Assembly: GCA_937885015.1 (NCBI GenBank)
Contig: CALAAS010000038.1
Coordinates: 1-64,000 of the forward strand
From: an uncultured Clostridium sp.
GTDB taxonomy: Bacteria > Bacillota > Clostridia > Lachnospirales > Lachnospiraceae
Length of the DNA stretch: 64,000 nt
Direction of reading: 5' to 3'
Shown: in pieces, positions 43,329-51,483 of the stretch
How positions within the stretch are numbered: the first letter of the stretch is position 1
Layout: every line of letters starts with the position of its first letter
Position numbers and translations under genes: made by a program
Notes under the pieces: generated by a model
Databases searched by the model: none
What the model saw: only the letters and a program-made list of their open reading frames with translations
Told to the model about the DNA's origin: nothing

Positions 43329-43357
43329 ATTATAATGAAAATGAAGCGGGAAGACAA
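43329..43357 (-). promoter_or_regulatory. Promoter of rqcH
   Basis: On the minus strand TTGTCT (43357-43352), 17 bp, TATAAT (43334-43329). The 70-nt leader contains an ACCGG...CCGGT stem. Confidence 0.65.
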
Positions 43358-43366
43358 CCTAAATAG

Positions 43367-43395
43367 TTGACGCACTGCATCATTTGCATTATAAT
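43367..43395 (+). promoter_or_regulatory. Promoter of the yicC-gmk-rpoZ operon
   Basis: TTGACG (43367-43372), 17 bp, TATAAT (43390-43395), a near-consensus vegetative promoter 35 bp before yicC, divergent from that of rqcH. Confidence 0.85.
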
Positions 43396-43430
43396 ACCAT
43401 TATCTGTGAGGAAAGAGAGATGGGCAAACT

Positions 43431-44309
43431 ATGCTAAAAAGTATGACAGGTTTCGGACGCTGTGAGCTGGAGACAAAGGAATATAAACTGTCGGTAGAGA
43501 TGAAGGCGGTTAACCACCGCTATCTGGATCTCAGCATTAAGATGCCGAAGCGGCTCAATTATTTTGAGGCAGCGATCCGCACCCTGTTAAAGCAGTACAT
43601 ACAGCGCGGAAAGGTTGACCTTTTTATTTCCTATGAGGACTACACAGAGAACCGTATGGCGCTCAAGTACAATGGAGCGCTGGCGGAAGAATATGCGGGA
43701 TATTTTCGCCGGATGGCAGAACAGTTTGGGATTTCCAATGATATGACTGTCATGTCCCTTGCCCGATGTCCGGAGGTATTTTCCATGGAGCAGCAGCCAG
43801 AGGATGAAGAACAGCTCTGGCAGATTCTGGAGAAGGGAATCCGGGAGGCGGCAGATCGGTTTGTGGAGACACGGAACCGGGAAGGCGAGGCGCTGAAGAC
43901 GGATCTGCTGGGAAAGCTTCAGTTCATGGAGAGTCTGGTGGAGAAGATTGAAACGCGTTCCCCCTCAATCCTGGAGGATTACCGGAGCAGACTGGAGGCA
44001 AAGGTTCGGGAGCTTCTGGGGGAGAAGGCAGTGGATGAAAGCCGGATCCTGACGGAAGTGGCGGTATTTGCCGATAAGATCTGTACCGATGAGGAGACGG
44101 TTCGTCTGCGGAGCCACATTGAGGCGACGCGCAAGGAGCTTCTGACCGGAGGCAGCGTAGGGCGGAAACTTGATTTTATTGCCCAGGAGATGAACCGGGA
44201 GGCCAACACAATTCTGTCCAAGGCCAATGATCTGGAGGTTTCAGATACCGCCATCGCACTGAAGACAGAAATCGAAAAGGTGCGGGAGCAGATTCAGAAT
44301 ATCGAATAG
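43431..44309 (+). CDS. yicC: YicC/YloC-family endoribonuclease
   Basis: The 292-residue protein has the YicC signature start (MLKSMTGFGR), VEMKAVNHRYLD and the C-terminal DUF1732 region (GGSVGRKLDFIAQEMNREANT). YicC was shown to be an endoribonuclease in E. coli; its targets in Firmicutes are less clear. It heads the yicC-gmk-rpoZ run, the same order as yloC-gmk-rpoZ in Bacillus. There is no DUF370 (remA) gene between it and gmk. Confidence 0.93.
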   Translation: MLKSMTGFGRCELETKEYKLSVEMKAVNHRYLDLSIKMPKRLNYFEAAIRTLLKQYIQRGKVDLFISYEDYTENRMALKYNGALAEEYAGYFRRMAEQFGISNDMTVMSLARCPEVFSMEQQPEDEEQLWQILEKGIREAADRFVETRNREGEALKTDLLGKLQFMESLVEKIETRSPSILEDYRSRLEAKVRELLGEKAVDESRILTEVAVFADKICTDEETVRLRSHIEATRKELLTGGSVGRKLDFIAQEMNREANTILSKANDLEVSDTAIALKTEIEKVREQIQNIE

Positions 44310-44334
44310 GCAGATACCGGAGGGGATTTATTAC

Positions 44335-44979
44335 ATGAAAAAAAGGCGGGCAGATCATATGGAAAAACAGGGAGTTTTAGCGGTTATTTCCGGATTTTCA
44401 GGAGCCGGAAAGGGAACTGTGATGAAGGCGCTTCTGGAACGGCATGATAATTATGCTCTCTCCATTTCGGCAACCACACGGAGTCCACGGGAAGGAGAAG
44501 TGGATGGCCGTGAATACTTTTTTAAGACAAAAGAAGAATTTGAGCAGATGATAGCGGGGGATGAACTGGTGGAGTACGCCCAGTACGTCGGCAATTACTA
44601 TGGGACTCCCCGAGCCTATGTGCAGGCCAGCCTGGAGGCGGGAAAGGATGTCCTTCTGGAGATAGAGATTCAGGGGGCAAAAAAAGTCCGGGAAAAATTT
44701 CCGGAAGCGGTTCTGGTGTTTATTACCCCGCCTGACGCAGAGGAACTGAAAAGGCGGCTGACCGGCCGCGGAACTGAGAGTGCGGAAAAGATTGCGGCAC
44801 GGCTTTCCAGAGCTGCGCAGGAGGCCTCCCAGATGGAAGATTACGATTTTATTCTGGTCAATGATACAGTGGATTCCTGTGTGGAGGAACTGCATCGCCT
44901 GATTTCCACCATGCATCTTCGGGTGGGGAATCGCAGACCGCTGATTGAAAAAATAAAAGAAGAAATGAAACAGTTCTGA
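44335..44979 (+). CDS. gmk: Guanylate kinase
   Basis: The 214-residue P-loop kinase converts GMP to GDP. Motifs are ISGFSGAGKGT, STTRSPREGEVDG-like SATTRSPREGE, GTPRAYV and LEIEIQGAKKV. The ATG at 44335 follows GGAGGGG; a second ATG at 44359 has no good SD and would also leave a full domain. Upstream product of yicC and downstream rpoZ place it in a stringent-response-related operon. Confidence 0.95.
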   Translation: MKKRRADHMEKQGVLAVISGFSGAGKGTVMKALLERHDNYALSISATTRSPREGEVDGREYFFKTKEEFEQMIAGDELVEYAQYVGNYYGTPRAYVQASLEAGKDVLLEIEIQGAKKVREKFPEAVLVFITPPDAEELKRRLTGRGTESAEKIAARLSRAAQEASQMEDYDFILVNDTVDSCVEELHRLISTMHLRVGNRRPLIEKIKEEMKQF

Positions 44980-44995
44980 AAGGAGTTTGATAATT

Positions 44996-45250
44996 ATGAT
45001 GCTTCGGCCGTCATACAATGATTTAATTAAGGTAGTAAACAGTGGGGTGGAGCCGGGGGATGAGCCGTTGGTGCAGAGCCGGTATTCCATCGTGATCGCT
45101 ACGGCAAAACGGGCCAGACAGCTGATCGGCGGAGAGGATGCCATGGTGGCGGAGGATGGAAGAAAGCCGCTTTCCGTAGCAATTGACGAGCTTTATCAGT
45201 CCAAGGTAAAGATTGTAAATGAAGACAATTCTCCGGAAGATGAGATCTGA
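44996..45250 (+). CDS. rpoZ: RNA polymerase omega subunit
   Basis: The 84-residue protein matches omega: MLRPSYNDL, SRYSIVIATAKRARQL (the conserved helix that binds beta') and KPLSVAIDEL. It assists RNA polymerase assembly. AAAGGAG lies 10 bp before the first of two adjacent ATG codons (44996 and 44999). It is 16 bp after gmk. Confidence 0.93.
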   Translation: MMLRPSYNDLIKVVNSGVEPGDEPLVQSRYSIVIATAKRARQLIGGEDAMVAEDGRKPLSVAIDELYQSKVKIVNEDNSPEDEI

Positions 45251-45262
45251 TACGAATGAGAA

Positions 45263-45305
45263 GGCCGTCTCATGCTCTTTTCGTGCATGGAGATGGCTTT
45301 TGTCT
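45263..45305 (+). terminator. Terminator or attenuator between rpoZ and rimO
   Basis: GGCCGTCTCATGC (45263-45275) pairs with 45285-45298 with one bulged G, followed by TTTTGTCTT. It lies 25 bp before rimO, which has no clear promoter of its own, so partial read-through is likely. Confidence 0.65.
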
Positions 45306-45322
45306 TAGATGGGAGAGAAGAG

Positions 45323-46666
45323 ATGAAGATACTTTGTATTTCCCTGGGCTGTGACAAAAACCTGGTAGACGCGGAGCGGATGCTGGGACAGCTCAGCCGG
45401 GACGGATATACTTTTACGGATGATGAGCGAGAGGCGGACGTCATCCTGATCAATACCTGCTGTTTCATCAATGACGCCAAGGAAGAGAGTGTAAACACTA
45501 TTTTGGAGATGGCGGAATGGAAAAAGGCGGGAAGCTGCCAGGCACTTCTGGTTACCGGATGTATGGCGCAGCGTTACAGGGAGGAGATTCTCACAGAAGT
45601 TCCGGAGGTGGATGGAATTCTTGGAACTGCCTCCTATGACGAGGTGAGCGGCGTGCTGAAGCGTGTGCTGGAGGGAGAACGTGTTTCCTGTTTCCATGCC
45701 CTGACAGAACTTCCAGAGGCAAAAAAGCGTGAAAAAAGATTGGTTACGACAGGCGGCCATTATGCCTTCCTGAAGATTGCAGAAGGCTGCAATAAACGGT
45801 GCACCTACTGTATTATCCCGTCTCTGCGGGGACCTTACCGCAGCGTTCCCATGGAACGGCTCCTGGAGGAAGCCGGGGAACTGGTGCAGCAGGGAGTCCG
45901 GGAGCTGATCCTGGTGGCTCAGGAGACGACCGTCTATGGGACAGATCTCTACGGGGAGAAAAAACTTCCGGAGCTGCTTAGGAAATTGGCAGCCATTCCG
46001 GGATTGGACTGGATCCGCATCCAGTACTGTTATCCAGAGGAGATTACGGATGAGCTCATTGAGACCATACGGACAGAGGAAAAGATCTGCCATTATCTGG
46101 ATATTCCGATTCAGCATGCCAGTGATCGAATCTTAAAGCGGATGGGGCGTCGGACCAGCCAGGCAGAGCTTCGGGAGCGGATCGGACGTCTCCGGGAGGC
46201 GATTCCGGATATTGCGCTGCGCACAACGCTGATTTCCGGTTTCCCCGGAGAGACCGAGGAAGACCATCAGGAGCTGATGCGCTTTGTGGATGAGATGGAG
46301 TTTGAACGTCTCGGTGTATTTGCCTACTCGGCGGAAGAGGATACGCCGGCTGCCTCCTATCCGGACCAGGTTCCGGAGGAAGTAAAGGAAGAGCGAAAAA
46401 ATGAGATCATGGAACTGCAGCAGGAGATTGCTTTTGACCATGCAGAGGCCATGAAAGGGCGTGTCCTGGAGGTTATGATTGAGGGGAAGGTGGCCGATGA
46501 AAATGCATTTGTGGGCCGCACCTATATGGATGCTCCCAATGTGGATGGCCTGATTTTTGTAAATGCGGATGTACCCCTGATGTCCGGCGATTTCTGCCGC
46601 GTTCGGGTTACCGGAGCACTGGATTACGATTTGATAGGAGAGTTGGAAGATGAATTTACCGAATAA
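45323..46666 (+). CDS. rimO: Ribosomal protein uS12 methylthiotransferase RimO
   Basis: The 447-residue radical SAM enzyme has an N-terminal methylthiotransferase domain (LGCDKNLVDAE, INTCCFINDAKEES, CMAQRY), cluster cysteines C156, C160 and C163 (CNKRCTYC), and a C-terminal TRAM domain from about residue 370. SLGCDKN is typical of RimO rather than MiaB. It methylthiolates Asp88 of S12 in E. coli. The ATG at 45323 fits the family start; an upstream in-frame ATG at 45272 lies within the hairpin. Confidence 0.94.
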   Translation: MKILCISLGCDKNLVDAERMLGQLSRDGYTFTDDEREADVILINTCCFINDAKEESVNTILEMAEWKKAGSCQALLVTGCMAQRYREEILTEVPEVDGILGTASYDEVSGVLKRVLEGERVSCFHALTELPEAKKREKRLVTTGGHYAFLKIAEGCNKRCTYCIIPSLRGPYRSVPMERLLEEAGELVQQGVRELILVAQETTVYGTDLYGEKKLPELLRKLAAIPGLDWIRIQYCYPEEITDELIETIRTEEKICHYLDIPIQHASDRILKRMGRRTSQAELRERIGRLREAIPDIALRTTLISGFPGETEEDHQELMRFVDEMEFERLGVFAYSAEEDTPAASYPDQVPEEVKEERKNEIMELQQEIAFDHAEAMKGRVLEVMIEGKVADENAFVGRTYMDAPNVDGLIFVNADVPLMSGDFCRVRVTGALDYDLIGELEDEFTE

Positions 46667-47192
46667 ACTGACGACACTGCGTGTCATTATGATCCCGTTT
46701 TTTGTGTTTTTCCTTCTCTGGGAAAACGGACAGAACCGCACGTTCCGGATGATTGCACTGGCCCTTTTTATCATCGCCAGCCTCACGGATCTTTTGGATG
46801 GAAAAATTGCAAGAAAATACAATCTGGTTACGAATTTTGGAAAGTTTATGGATCCGCTGGCGGATAAGCTTCTTGTCTGCTCAGCTTTAATCTGCCTGAT
46901 TGAGCTGGGAGCGCTGCCGGCCTGGATGGTTCTGATTATCATCAGCCGTGAGTTCATTATCAGCGGGTTCCGCCTGGTGGCTTCCGATAACGGTATCGTA
47001 ATTGCGGCCAGCTACTGGGGAAAATTTAAGACCACTTTTCAAATGGTTGCTGTGGTGCTCCTGATTCTGGATATTCCGGCACTGGCGCTGGTAACGAAGT
47101 TCTGTGTCTGGATTGCACTGGCGCTGACGATTATTTCGCTGGTTGATTATATTGTAAAGAATCATAAAGTGCTGACAGAAGGGAGTATCTGA
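46650..47192 (+). CDS. pgsA: CDP-diacylglycerol-glycerol-3-phosphate phosphatidyltransferase
   Basis: The 180-residue membrane enzyme carries the CDP-alcohol phosphotransferase motif, with D, DG, AR, G and paired D residues in DLLDGKIARK and GKFMDPLADK, and four or more membrane helices. It makes phosphatidylglycerol phosphate, the precursor of phosphatidylglycerol used by cls. It overlaps rimO by 17 bp and is followed by cinA after 1 bp, matching the pgsA-cinA pairing of other Firmicutes. Confidence 0.95.
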   Translation: MNLPNKLTTLRVIMIPFFVFFLLWENGQNRTFRMIALALFIIASLTDLLDGKIARKYNLVTNFGKFMDPLADKLLVCSALICLIELGALPAWMVLIIISREFIISGFRLVASDNGIVIAASYWGKFKTTFQMVAVVLLILDIPALALVTKFCVWIALALTIISLVDYIVKNHKVLTEGSI

Positions 47193-47193
47193 T

Positions 47194-48447
47194 ATGACTG
47201 TAGAACTGATTTGTGTAGGAACAGAGCTGCTGCTGGGCAATATTGTAAACACCAATGCCAGATATCTGTCAGAGAAATGTGCCATGCTTGGACTTTCTGT
47301 GTATTATGTGACAACGGTGGGTGACAACCGGGAGCGGATGCAGGAGGCAATCCGAACGGCCCTCTCAAGAGCAGATATTGTATTTTTAAATGGAGGCTTG
47401 GGGCCAACGGAGGATGATATCACAAAAGATGTGTGTGCAGAGGTTATGGGCGTCGCCATGCATGAAGACGCTGCAGTTCGGTCACATCTGGAAAATTGGT
47501 ACCGTCAGAGAAACCGGACAGATATCCCGGAGAGCAACTGGCGGCAGGCTTTGGTTCCGGATGGCGCAGTGGTATTTCCAAATTCCAACGGAACAGCGCC
47601 GGGGTTGGCACTGACAAAGGACGGGAAGACGGCCATTTTACTTCCCGGTCCGCCCAATGAACTGTATCCTATGTTTGAACAGCAGATTAGTCCCTATCTG
47701 CAAAGCCAGCAGAAGGGGGTAATTTATTCCCAGATGATAAAAATCTGTGGTTATGGTGAGAGCAAGGTAGAAGAGATGCTTCTGGACCTTATTGATGGAC
47801 AGTCCAATCCAACTCTGGCCACTTATGCCAAAACCAAGGAGGTACACCTGCGGGTAACGGCCCGGGCCGAAACGGAGGAAGAGGCAAAAAAGCTTTTAAA
47901 GCCTGTGGTTAAGGAAATCAAAAAGCGGTTCGGGGCGGCAGTATACACCACCGATGAGCGGGAGACTTTGGAGTCTGTGGTGGTACGTCTTCTGAAAAAA
48001 TACGATTTGACGGTTACAACAGCGGAGTCCTGTACCGGAGGTCTTTTGGCAGGCCGTATCGTCAATGTACCGGGAGCTTCGGATGTATTCCGCGAAGGTT
48101 ATATTACCTATTCCAACAAGGCTAAGAGGCGGATTCTCGATGTGAGCAAGGCAACGCTTAAAAAATACGGCGCTGTCAGCGAGCAGACGGCCAGAGAGAT
48201 GGCAGCAGGGGGCGTGTTCGCCACAGATGCCGATGTCTGTATTGCAGTGACGGGGATTGCAGGTCCAGATGGAGGGACAGAGGAAAAACCGGTTGGTCTC
48301 GTCTATATCGGATGCTATATGAAGGATTGTGTGAATGTAGAACGGTTTGAATTCCGGGGGGATCGCCAGAAGGTGCGGGAACAGGCGGTTGTGCAGGCTC
48401 TGGATCTTCTGCGCCGCTCCATTTTAAAGAACTATAAAAAAGATTGA
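47194..48447 (+). CDS. cinA: CinA-family protein (nicotinamide-nucleotide amidase)
   Basis: The 417-residue protein joins an N-terminal MoCF/COG1058 domain (GTELLLGNIVNTN, NGGLGPTEDD, LLPGPPNEL) to a C-terminal PncC/CinA domain (TTAESCTGGLLAGRI, GPDGGTEEKPVGLV). Homologues hydrolyse NMN and process ADP-ribose or related nucleotides; the competence link is from Bacillus and Streptococcus. Full length, with no truncation. recA, its usual downstream partner, does not follow. Confidence 0.94.
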   Translation: MTVELICVGTELLLGNIVNTNARYLSEKCAMLGLSVYYVTTVGDNRERMQEAIRTALSRADIVFLNGGLGPTEDDITKDVCAEVMGVAMHEDAAVRSHLENWYRQRNRTDIPESNWRQALVPDGAVVFPNSNGTAPGLALTKDGKTAILLPGPPNELYPMFEQQISPYLQSQQKGVIYSQMIKICGYGESKVEEMLLDLIDGQSNPTLATYAKTKEVHLRVTARAETEEEAKKLLKPVVKEIKKRFGAAVYTTDERETLESVVVRLLKKYDLTVTTAESCTGGLLAGRIVNVPGASDVFREGYITYSNKAKRRILDVSKATLKKYGAVSEQTAREMAAGGVFATDADVCIAVTGIAGPDGGTEEKPVGLVYIGCYMKDCVNVERFEFRGDRQKVREQAVVQALDLLRRSILKNYKKD

Positions 48448-48476
48448 TCAGCAGGAGTTGAGAAGGCGGTTTGGAC

Positions 48477-49397
48477 ATGATGGACGAAGAACATGGGAAA
48501 GCCGGTAGTGCCGGACAGGCTGCTATTGTTCAGAAAGGGGTTCTGGAGCTGATGGAAGCCTCGGAGATGATCCGCCGTGCCATGGATCGGCTGTGGCTTT
48601 ATCGGTATGCGCTGCTGCGCCTGTGGCTTTCCAGGCAGGAAAGCGCTTCTTTTCCGGTATTTGATGTCGAACGGACGGCGGAGCAGCTTCTAGGCTACAT
48701 TATGGAGGGTAAAAATTCTGGCGATACGTGCCACAGGGTTCACCAGGTGGTGGAGTGCCTTCCTGTCAATTTTACAAAAAGCAGACTATTCCGCATACTG
48801 GAGGAGACATTTTGCCTGGAAGAAAACGCGGCTTTTTCCGAAAAAGAAAAAAGGGAGCTTATCAGCAGACTGCGAAGCCGGGCCAGTCTGCTGGATATTG
48901 AGATGGGATTCGGTCTTGAAGAACAGCAGGCTGGACTTCTTCTGGAATTGAAAGAGAGGGATTTCTCTCTGCTGACTGGGCAGGAATGCGAAGCCTATAT
49001 GAAGGCGGCGGAGGAGTCCTTTGAGGTGCTGAAAAAGAGAGCAGGTCGGATACACCGTTGGATTTCTTTTGGAAATCGGGTTGTGCGCCGCTCGGTGGAG
49101 CGGGAGCTTCTGCCGACTGTTTCGGAGCCTGTTCTGCCAGAGGGAGAGGCAGAATTTGAAAACGTCAGGGAGGAGTTTTTTCTGAGCTTGGAGCAGCGGC
49201 TGAAACGTGTCCGGGGAGTGCTGGGGGAAGCGATTATGGCGAGAACACTTTCGGCTCTTCCCAGATGCTTTGAAACGCTGGAAGAGGTGGAAGAGTATAT
49301 TACTTCCAGTCTTTTGCTCTGTGCAGACCGGGTGGAGCAGGAGGCCTGCAGACAGGAGACAGAACGGATGATGGTGGAGGAAGATGCGCTTTTATAA
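48477..49397 (+). CDS. Hypothetical helical protein downstream of cinA
   Basis: The 306-residue product is not one I recognise. It has no signal peptide or membrane segment and is rich in Glu, Arg and Leu, with long predicted helices throughout (for example RRAMDRLWLYRYALLRLWLSR and the last 80 residues). There is no nucleotide-binding or catalytic motif. The ATG at 48477 has AAGGCGG 8 bp upstream; a TTG at 48471 is possible. It overlaps the next gene by 14 bp, so the two form a coupled pair between cinA and the DUF2953-gerW pair. Confidence 0.75.
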   Translation: MMDEEHGKAGSAGQAAIVQKGVLELMEASEMIRRAMDRLWLYRYALLRLWLSRQESASFPVFDVERTAEQLLGYIMEGKNSGDTCHRVHQVVECLPVNFTKSRLFRILEETFCLEENAAFSEKEKRELISRLRSRASLLDIEMGFGLEEQQAGLLLELKERDFSLLTGQECEAYMKAAEESFEVLKKRAGRIHRWISFGNRVVRRSVERELLPTVSEPVLPEGEAEFENVREEFFLSLEQRLKRVRGVLGEAIMARTLSALPRCFETLEEVEEYITSSLLLCADRVEQEACRQETERMMVEEDALL

Positions 49398-49692
49398 GCA
49401 TTTGTATATGGGAGAAAAAGCGAAGCAAAAGCGCTTTGTAATGATACAGAGAATCCGGCATAACCGGTTTTTACCGGGAATGCATGTGATTACGCCGGCA
49501 TCCGGGGATTTCTGCCTGCTCGATATTTTGCCTGCTTCGGCCCTGGCCAGCGAACATTATAAGAAGCAGGAGGATTTGCTGATTCTTGGAATCAGTGCAT
49601 CTTATGAAGAGGCTCTGGAACTGGCAGGGCAGATGATCAGCGATATGTATCGGGAGACGGGAACCTTTCGCCGGAGTTTTTTTATTTCATAG
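49384..49692 (+). CDS. Small hypothetical protein
   Basis: The 102-residue product is unrecognised. It is basic at the N-terminus (KHLYMGEKAKQKR) and has a central GMHVITPASGDFCLLDILPAS stretch and a final helix, with no membrane segment. It overlaps the previous gene by 14 bp. Its last four codons and stop (FFIS, stop at 49690-49692) lie within a 17-nt match to an arm of the dispersed repeat, so the C-terminus may have been set by repeat insertion. Confidence 0.7.
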   Translation: MRFYKHLYMGEKAKQKRFVMIQRIRHNRFLPGMHVITPASGDFCLLDILPASALASEHYKKQEDLLILGISASYEEALELAGQMISDMYRETGTFRRSFFIS

Positions 49693-49694
49693 GA
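49678..49694 (+). repeat. Arm fragment of the dispersed repeat
   Basis: TTTTTTATTTCATAGGA is identical to 41205-41221 of copy C, including the six T. No GC-rich body follows. It overlaps the end of the upstream gene. Confidence 0.5.
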
Positions 49695-49749
49695 AAATTC
49701 CGGAGAGTTCGGGAAAAACCGGGAAATATAAACGTCAGAGGTAAATGAC

Positions 49750-50688
49750 TTGCTGTATATAGTATGTTTGATATTGAAAATAATCGGAATTCTTCTGGCC
49801 GCAGTTTTGGGATTGGTGCTGTTTACAGTGTTTCTGATACTGATCGTGCCGGTCCGTATTGGGACAGAAGGTTCCTTTTATGAAAGACCGGCGGGGACGG
49901 TCCGGATTACTTGGCTGTTTCATCTGTTTTCGGTGTGTGCAGAGTACAGGGAAACACTTTCTCTGCGGGTGCGCGTGTTTGGAATTCGCCTTGTGGATGA
50001 TACGGGAGAAATGGAACCGGAGCCTGAAACAGGGAAGGAGACCATGGAAAAGCCGGAGGCGGAAAGTCTGAAAACTGGGAGCGCGAAGGTGGAGAAGGGA
50101 CTATCTCCGGATCCGGTTCTTTCCGCGCAGGAATGGAAAAAGGAACAAACGGAGCGGAAGGCTGTTTCCGATCAGCGGGAGCCGGAAAAAAAACGCACTT
50201 TAAAAAAGAAACGTCCCCGTTTCGGTCTGGCTGGGAAAATGAGGGGAATACTCTGTCATGTGGGAAAGAGTATTTCCGGGGCGATTTTAGGACTGCTGCA
50301 TGGATTCAAAACGGCAGAAGAGAGATATAAAATGGCTGTGGACTTCTGGGTAAATGAAGAAAACAGAAAATCGATTCGACTGATCCGGTGCCAGTGTCGA
50401 CGCCTTGTACACCACATCCGGCCACGGAACATGCGCGGAGAAGTGACCTTTGGAATGGAAGACTCCTATCGGATGGGGCAGCTTTTGAGTGCGGCTGCAT
50501 TTCTGTATCCTCTGTATGGAGAAAAAGTAACCGTAATGCCGAGATTTGATAAAACGATGCTGGAGGGGGAAATTGCCTTCCAGCTGCGGCTTCGTTTTGG
50601 CACGCTGCTGGCTTTGGCAGGGCGCTTATGGATGGATCGGACCATTCGCGGATGGTGCAAGAAGATGATAAACCGAGGAGGAAGATAA
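49750..50688 (+). CDS. DUF2953 domain membrane protein (YtfI-like)
   Basis: The 312-residue product starts at TTG with AGAGG 8 bp upstream. A membrane segment covers about residues 5-32. A charged, low-complexity Glu/Lys/Pro stretch follows (about 95-160), then the DUF2953 core, recognisable from VDFWVNEENRKSIRLI and GMEDSYRMGQLL. DUF2953 proteins such as YtfI are usually encoded before the GerW/YtfJ gene, as here with a 1-bp gap. A sporulation or germination role is inferred from that pairing. Confidence 0.82.
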   Translation: MLYIVCLILKIIGILLAAVLGLVLFTVFLILIVPVRIGTEGSFYERPAGTVRITWLFHLFSVCAEYRETLSLRVRVFGIRLVDDTGEMEPEPETGKETMEKPEAESLKTGSAKVEKGLSPDPVLSAQEWKKEQTERKAVSDQREPEKKRTLKKKRPRFGLAGKMRGILCHVGKSISGAILGLLHGFKTAEERYKMAVDFWVNEENRKSIRLIRCQCRRLVHHIRPRNMRGEVTFGMEDSYRMGQLLSAAAFLYPLYGEKVTVMPRFDKTMLEGEIAFQLRLRFGTLLALAGRLWMDRTIRGWCKKMINRGGR

Positions 50689-50689
50689 T

Positions 50690-51124
50690 ATGGCAGACAA
50701 TCAGTTTTCAGTGACAGTAGATTCCCTGTTCCGGGGAATGGATCATTTTATTACAACGAAGACGGTAGTAGGGGAGCCGGTTACCGTCGGGGATACAATT
50801 ATTCTTCCCCTGGTGGACGTAACCTGTGGAATGGCAGCCGGCGCGTTCAATCAGACTGGGAAAAATAACGGGGCCGGAGGTATGAGCGCGAAGATGACTC
50901 CCAGTGCAGTTCTGATTATCCAGAATGGAGTTACAAAACTGGTTAGCGTAAAGCATCAGGATGCAGTGACAAAAATCATTGACATGGTTCCGGATTTTGT
51001 AAACCGCTTTACCGGAGGGAAAGACCCTATTGCGCCGGAAGCCATGGAGGCGGCAGAGACAATGGCAGAGGAAATGCAAAAGCAGGAGAAAGGATTGTCT
51101 GAGGAGGACTTTGAGGAAATATGA
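50690..51124 (+). CDS. gerW: GerW family sporulation protein (YtfJ)
   Basis: The 144-residue protein matches GerW/YtfJ: FSVTVDSLFRGMDHFI, VGEPVTVGDTIILPLVDVT, and a glycine-rich loop (NNGAGGMSAKMTP) leading to VLIIQNG. In Bacillus, YtfJ is made in the forespore and needed for normal germination. Its presence indicates that the organism can sporulate. GGAGGAAGA is the SD. Confidence 0.92.
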   Translation: MADNQFSVTVDSLFRGMDHFITTKTVVGEPVTVGDTIILPLVDVTCGMAAGAFNQTGKNNGAGGMSAKMTPSAVLIIQNGVTKLVSVKHQDAVTKIIDMVPDFVNRFTGGKDPIAPEAMEAAETMAEEMQKQEKGLSEEDFEEI

Positions 51125-51134
51125 CATTGCATGT

Positions 51135-51176
51135 GAGACGTAAAAGCGTGTCTGCAGGCTGTAGATTTTACGTCTC
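51135..51176 (+). other. Perfect 11-bp inverted repeat after gerW
   Basis: GAGACGTAAAA (51135-51145) pairs with TTTTACGTCTC (51166-51176) around a 20-nt loop. No T tract follows on either strand, so its role (mRNA end structure or protein site) is unclear. Confidence 0.5.
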
Positions 51177-51212
51177 AAAACAGAAAATGTATCATACCAT
51201 ATAGTATGGACG

Positions 51213-51242
51213 GGGCCTGGCTTTCCTGCCGGGCCCTTTTCT
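51213..51242 (+). terminator. Terminator-like hairpin after gerW
   Basis: GGGCCTGGC (51213-51221) pairs with GCCGGGCCC (51228-51236) with one wobble, then TTTTCTT. The small ORF at 51256 begins just beyond, so the structure may attenuate its expression. Confidence 0.7.
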
Positions 51243-51255
51243 TACTGGAGGTATT

Positions 51256-51393
51256 ATGAAGCGTCTGTGTGGTCTTATCCTTTTTTCCATGGGGGTTGGA
51301 ATGACTCTGATTTTGATTTTTCCGAAGAATTTTCTCTGGGTCTGCACGGCGGCCCTGCTGCTGATAGTCGGATATCATCTGTTCTGTCGATAA
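51256..51393 (+). CDS. 45-residue membrane peptide
   Basis: This ORF reads MKRLCGLILFSMGVGMTLI at the start and ends in YHLFCR. It has two hydrophobic segments (about 5-22 and 26-42) split by PKNF, giving a hairpin in the membrane. An ACTGGAGG SD lies about 6 bp before the ATG. It sits between the gerW terminator and rpmB. Similar tiny two-helix proteins occur in Clostridia but I cannot name a function. Confidence 0.65.
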   Translation: MKRLCGLILFSMGVGMTLILIFPKNFLWVCTAALLLIVGYHLFCR

Positions 51394-51428
51394 AGTCAAT
51401 TTACCCCAACTCTTGACAAAGAGCCTTT

Positions 51429-51446
51429 TTCCTATGCAATAAAAAA
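51429..51446 (-). repeat. Arm fragment of the dispersed repeat near rpmB terminator
   Basis: TTCCTATGCAATAAAAAA is identical to the right arm of copy B (17978-17995). Its A run, read on the minus strand, supplies the T tract of the rpmB terminator. Confidence 0.5.
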
Positions 51447-51469
51447 ACCCCAGACAAAATGCCTGAGGC
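51441..51469 (-). terminator. Terminator of rpmB
   Basis: On the minus strand CCTCAGGC and GTCTGGGG form a stem with wobble pairs around a short A/T loop, followed by seven T (complement of 51441-51447). Confidence 0.75.
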
Positions 51470-51483
51470 TTCTGTGAATCGAT

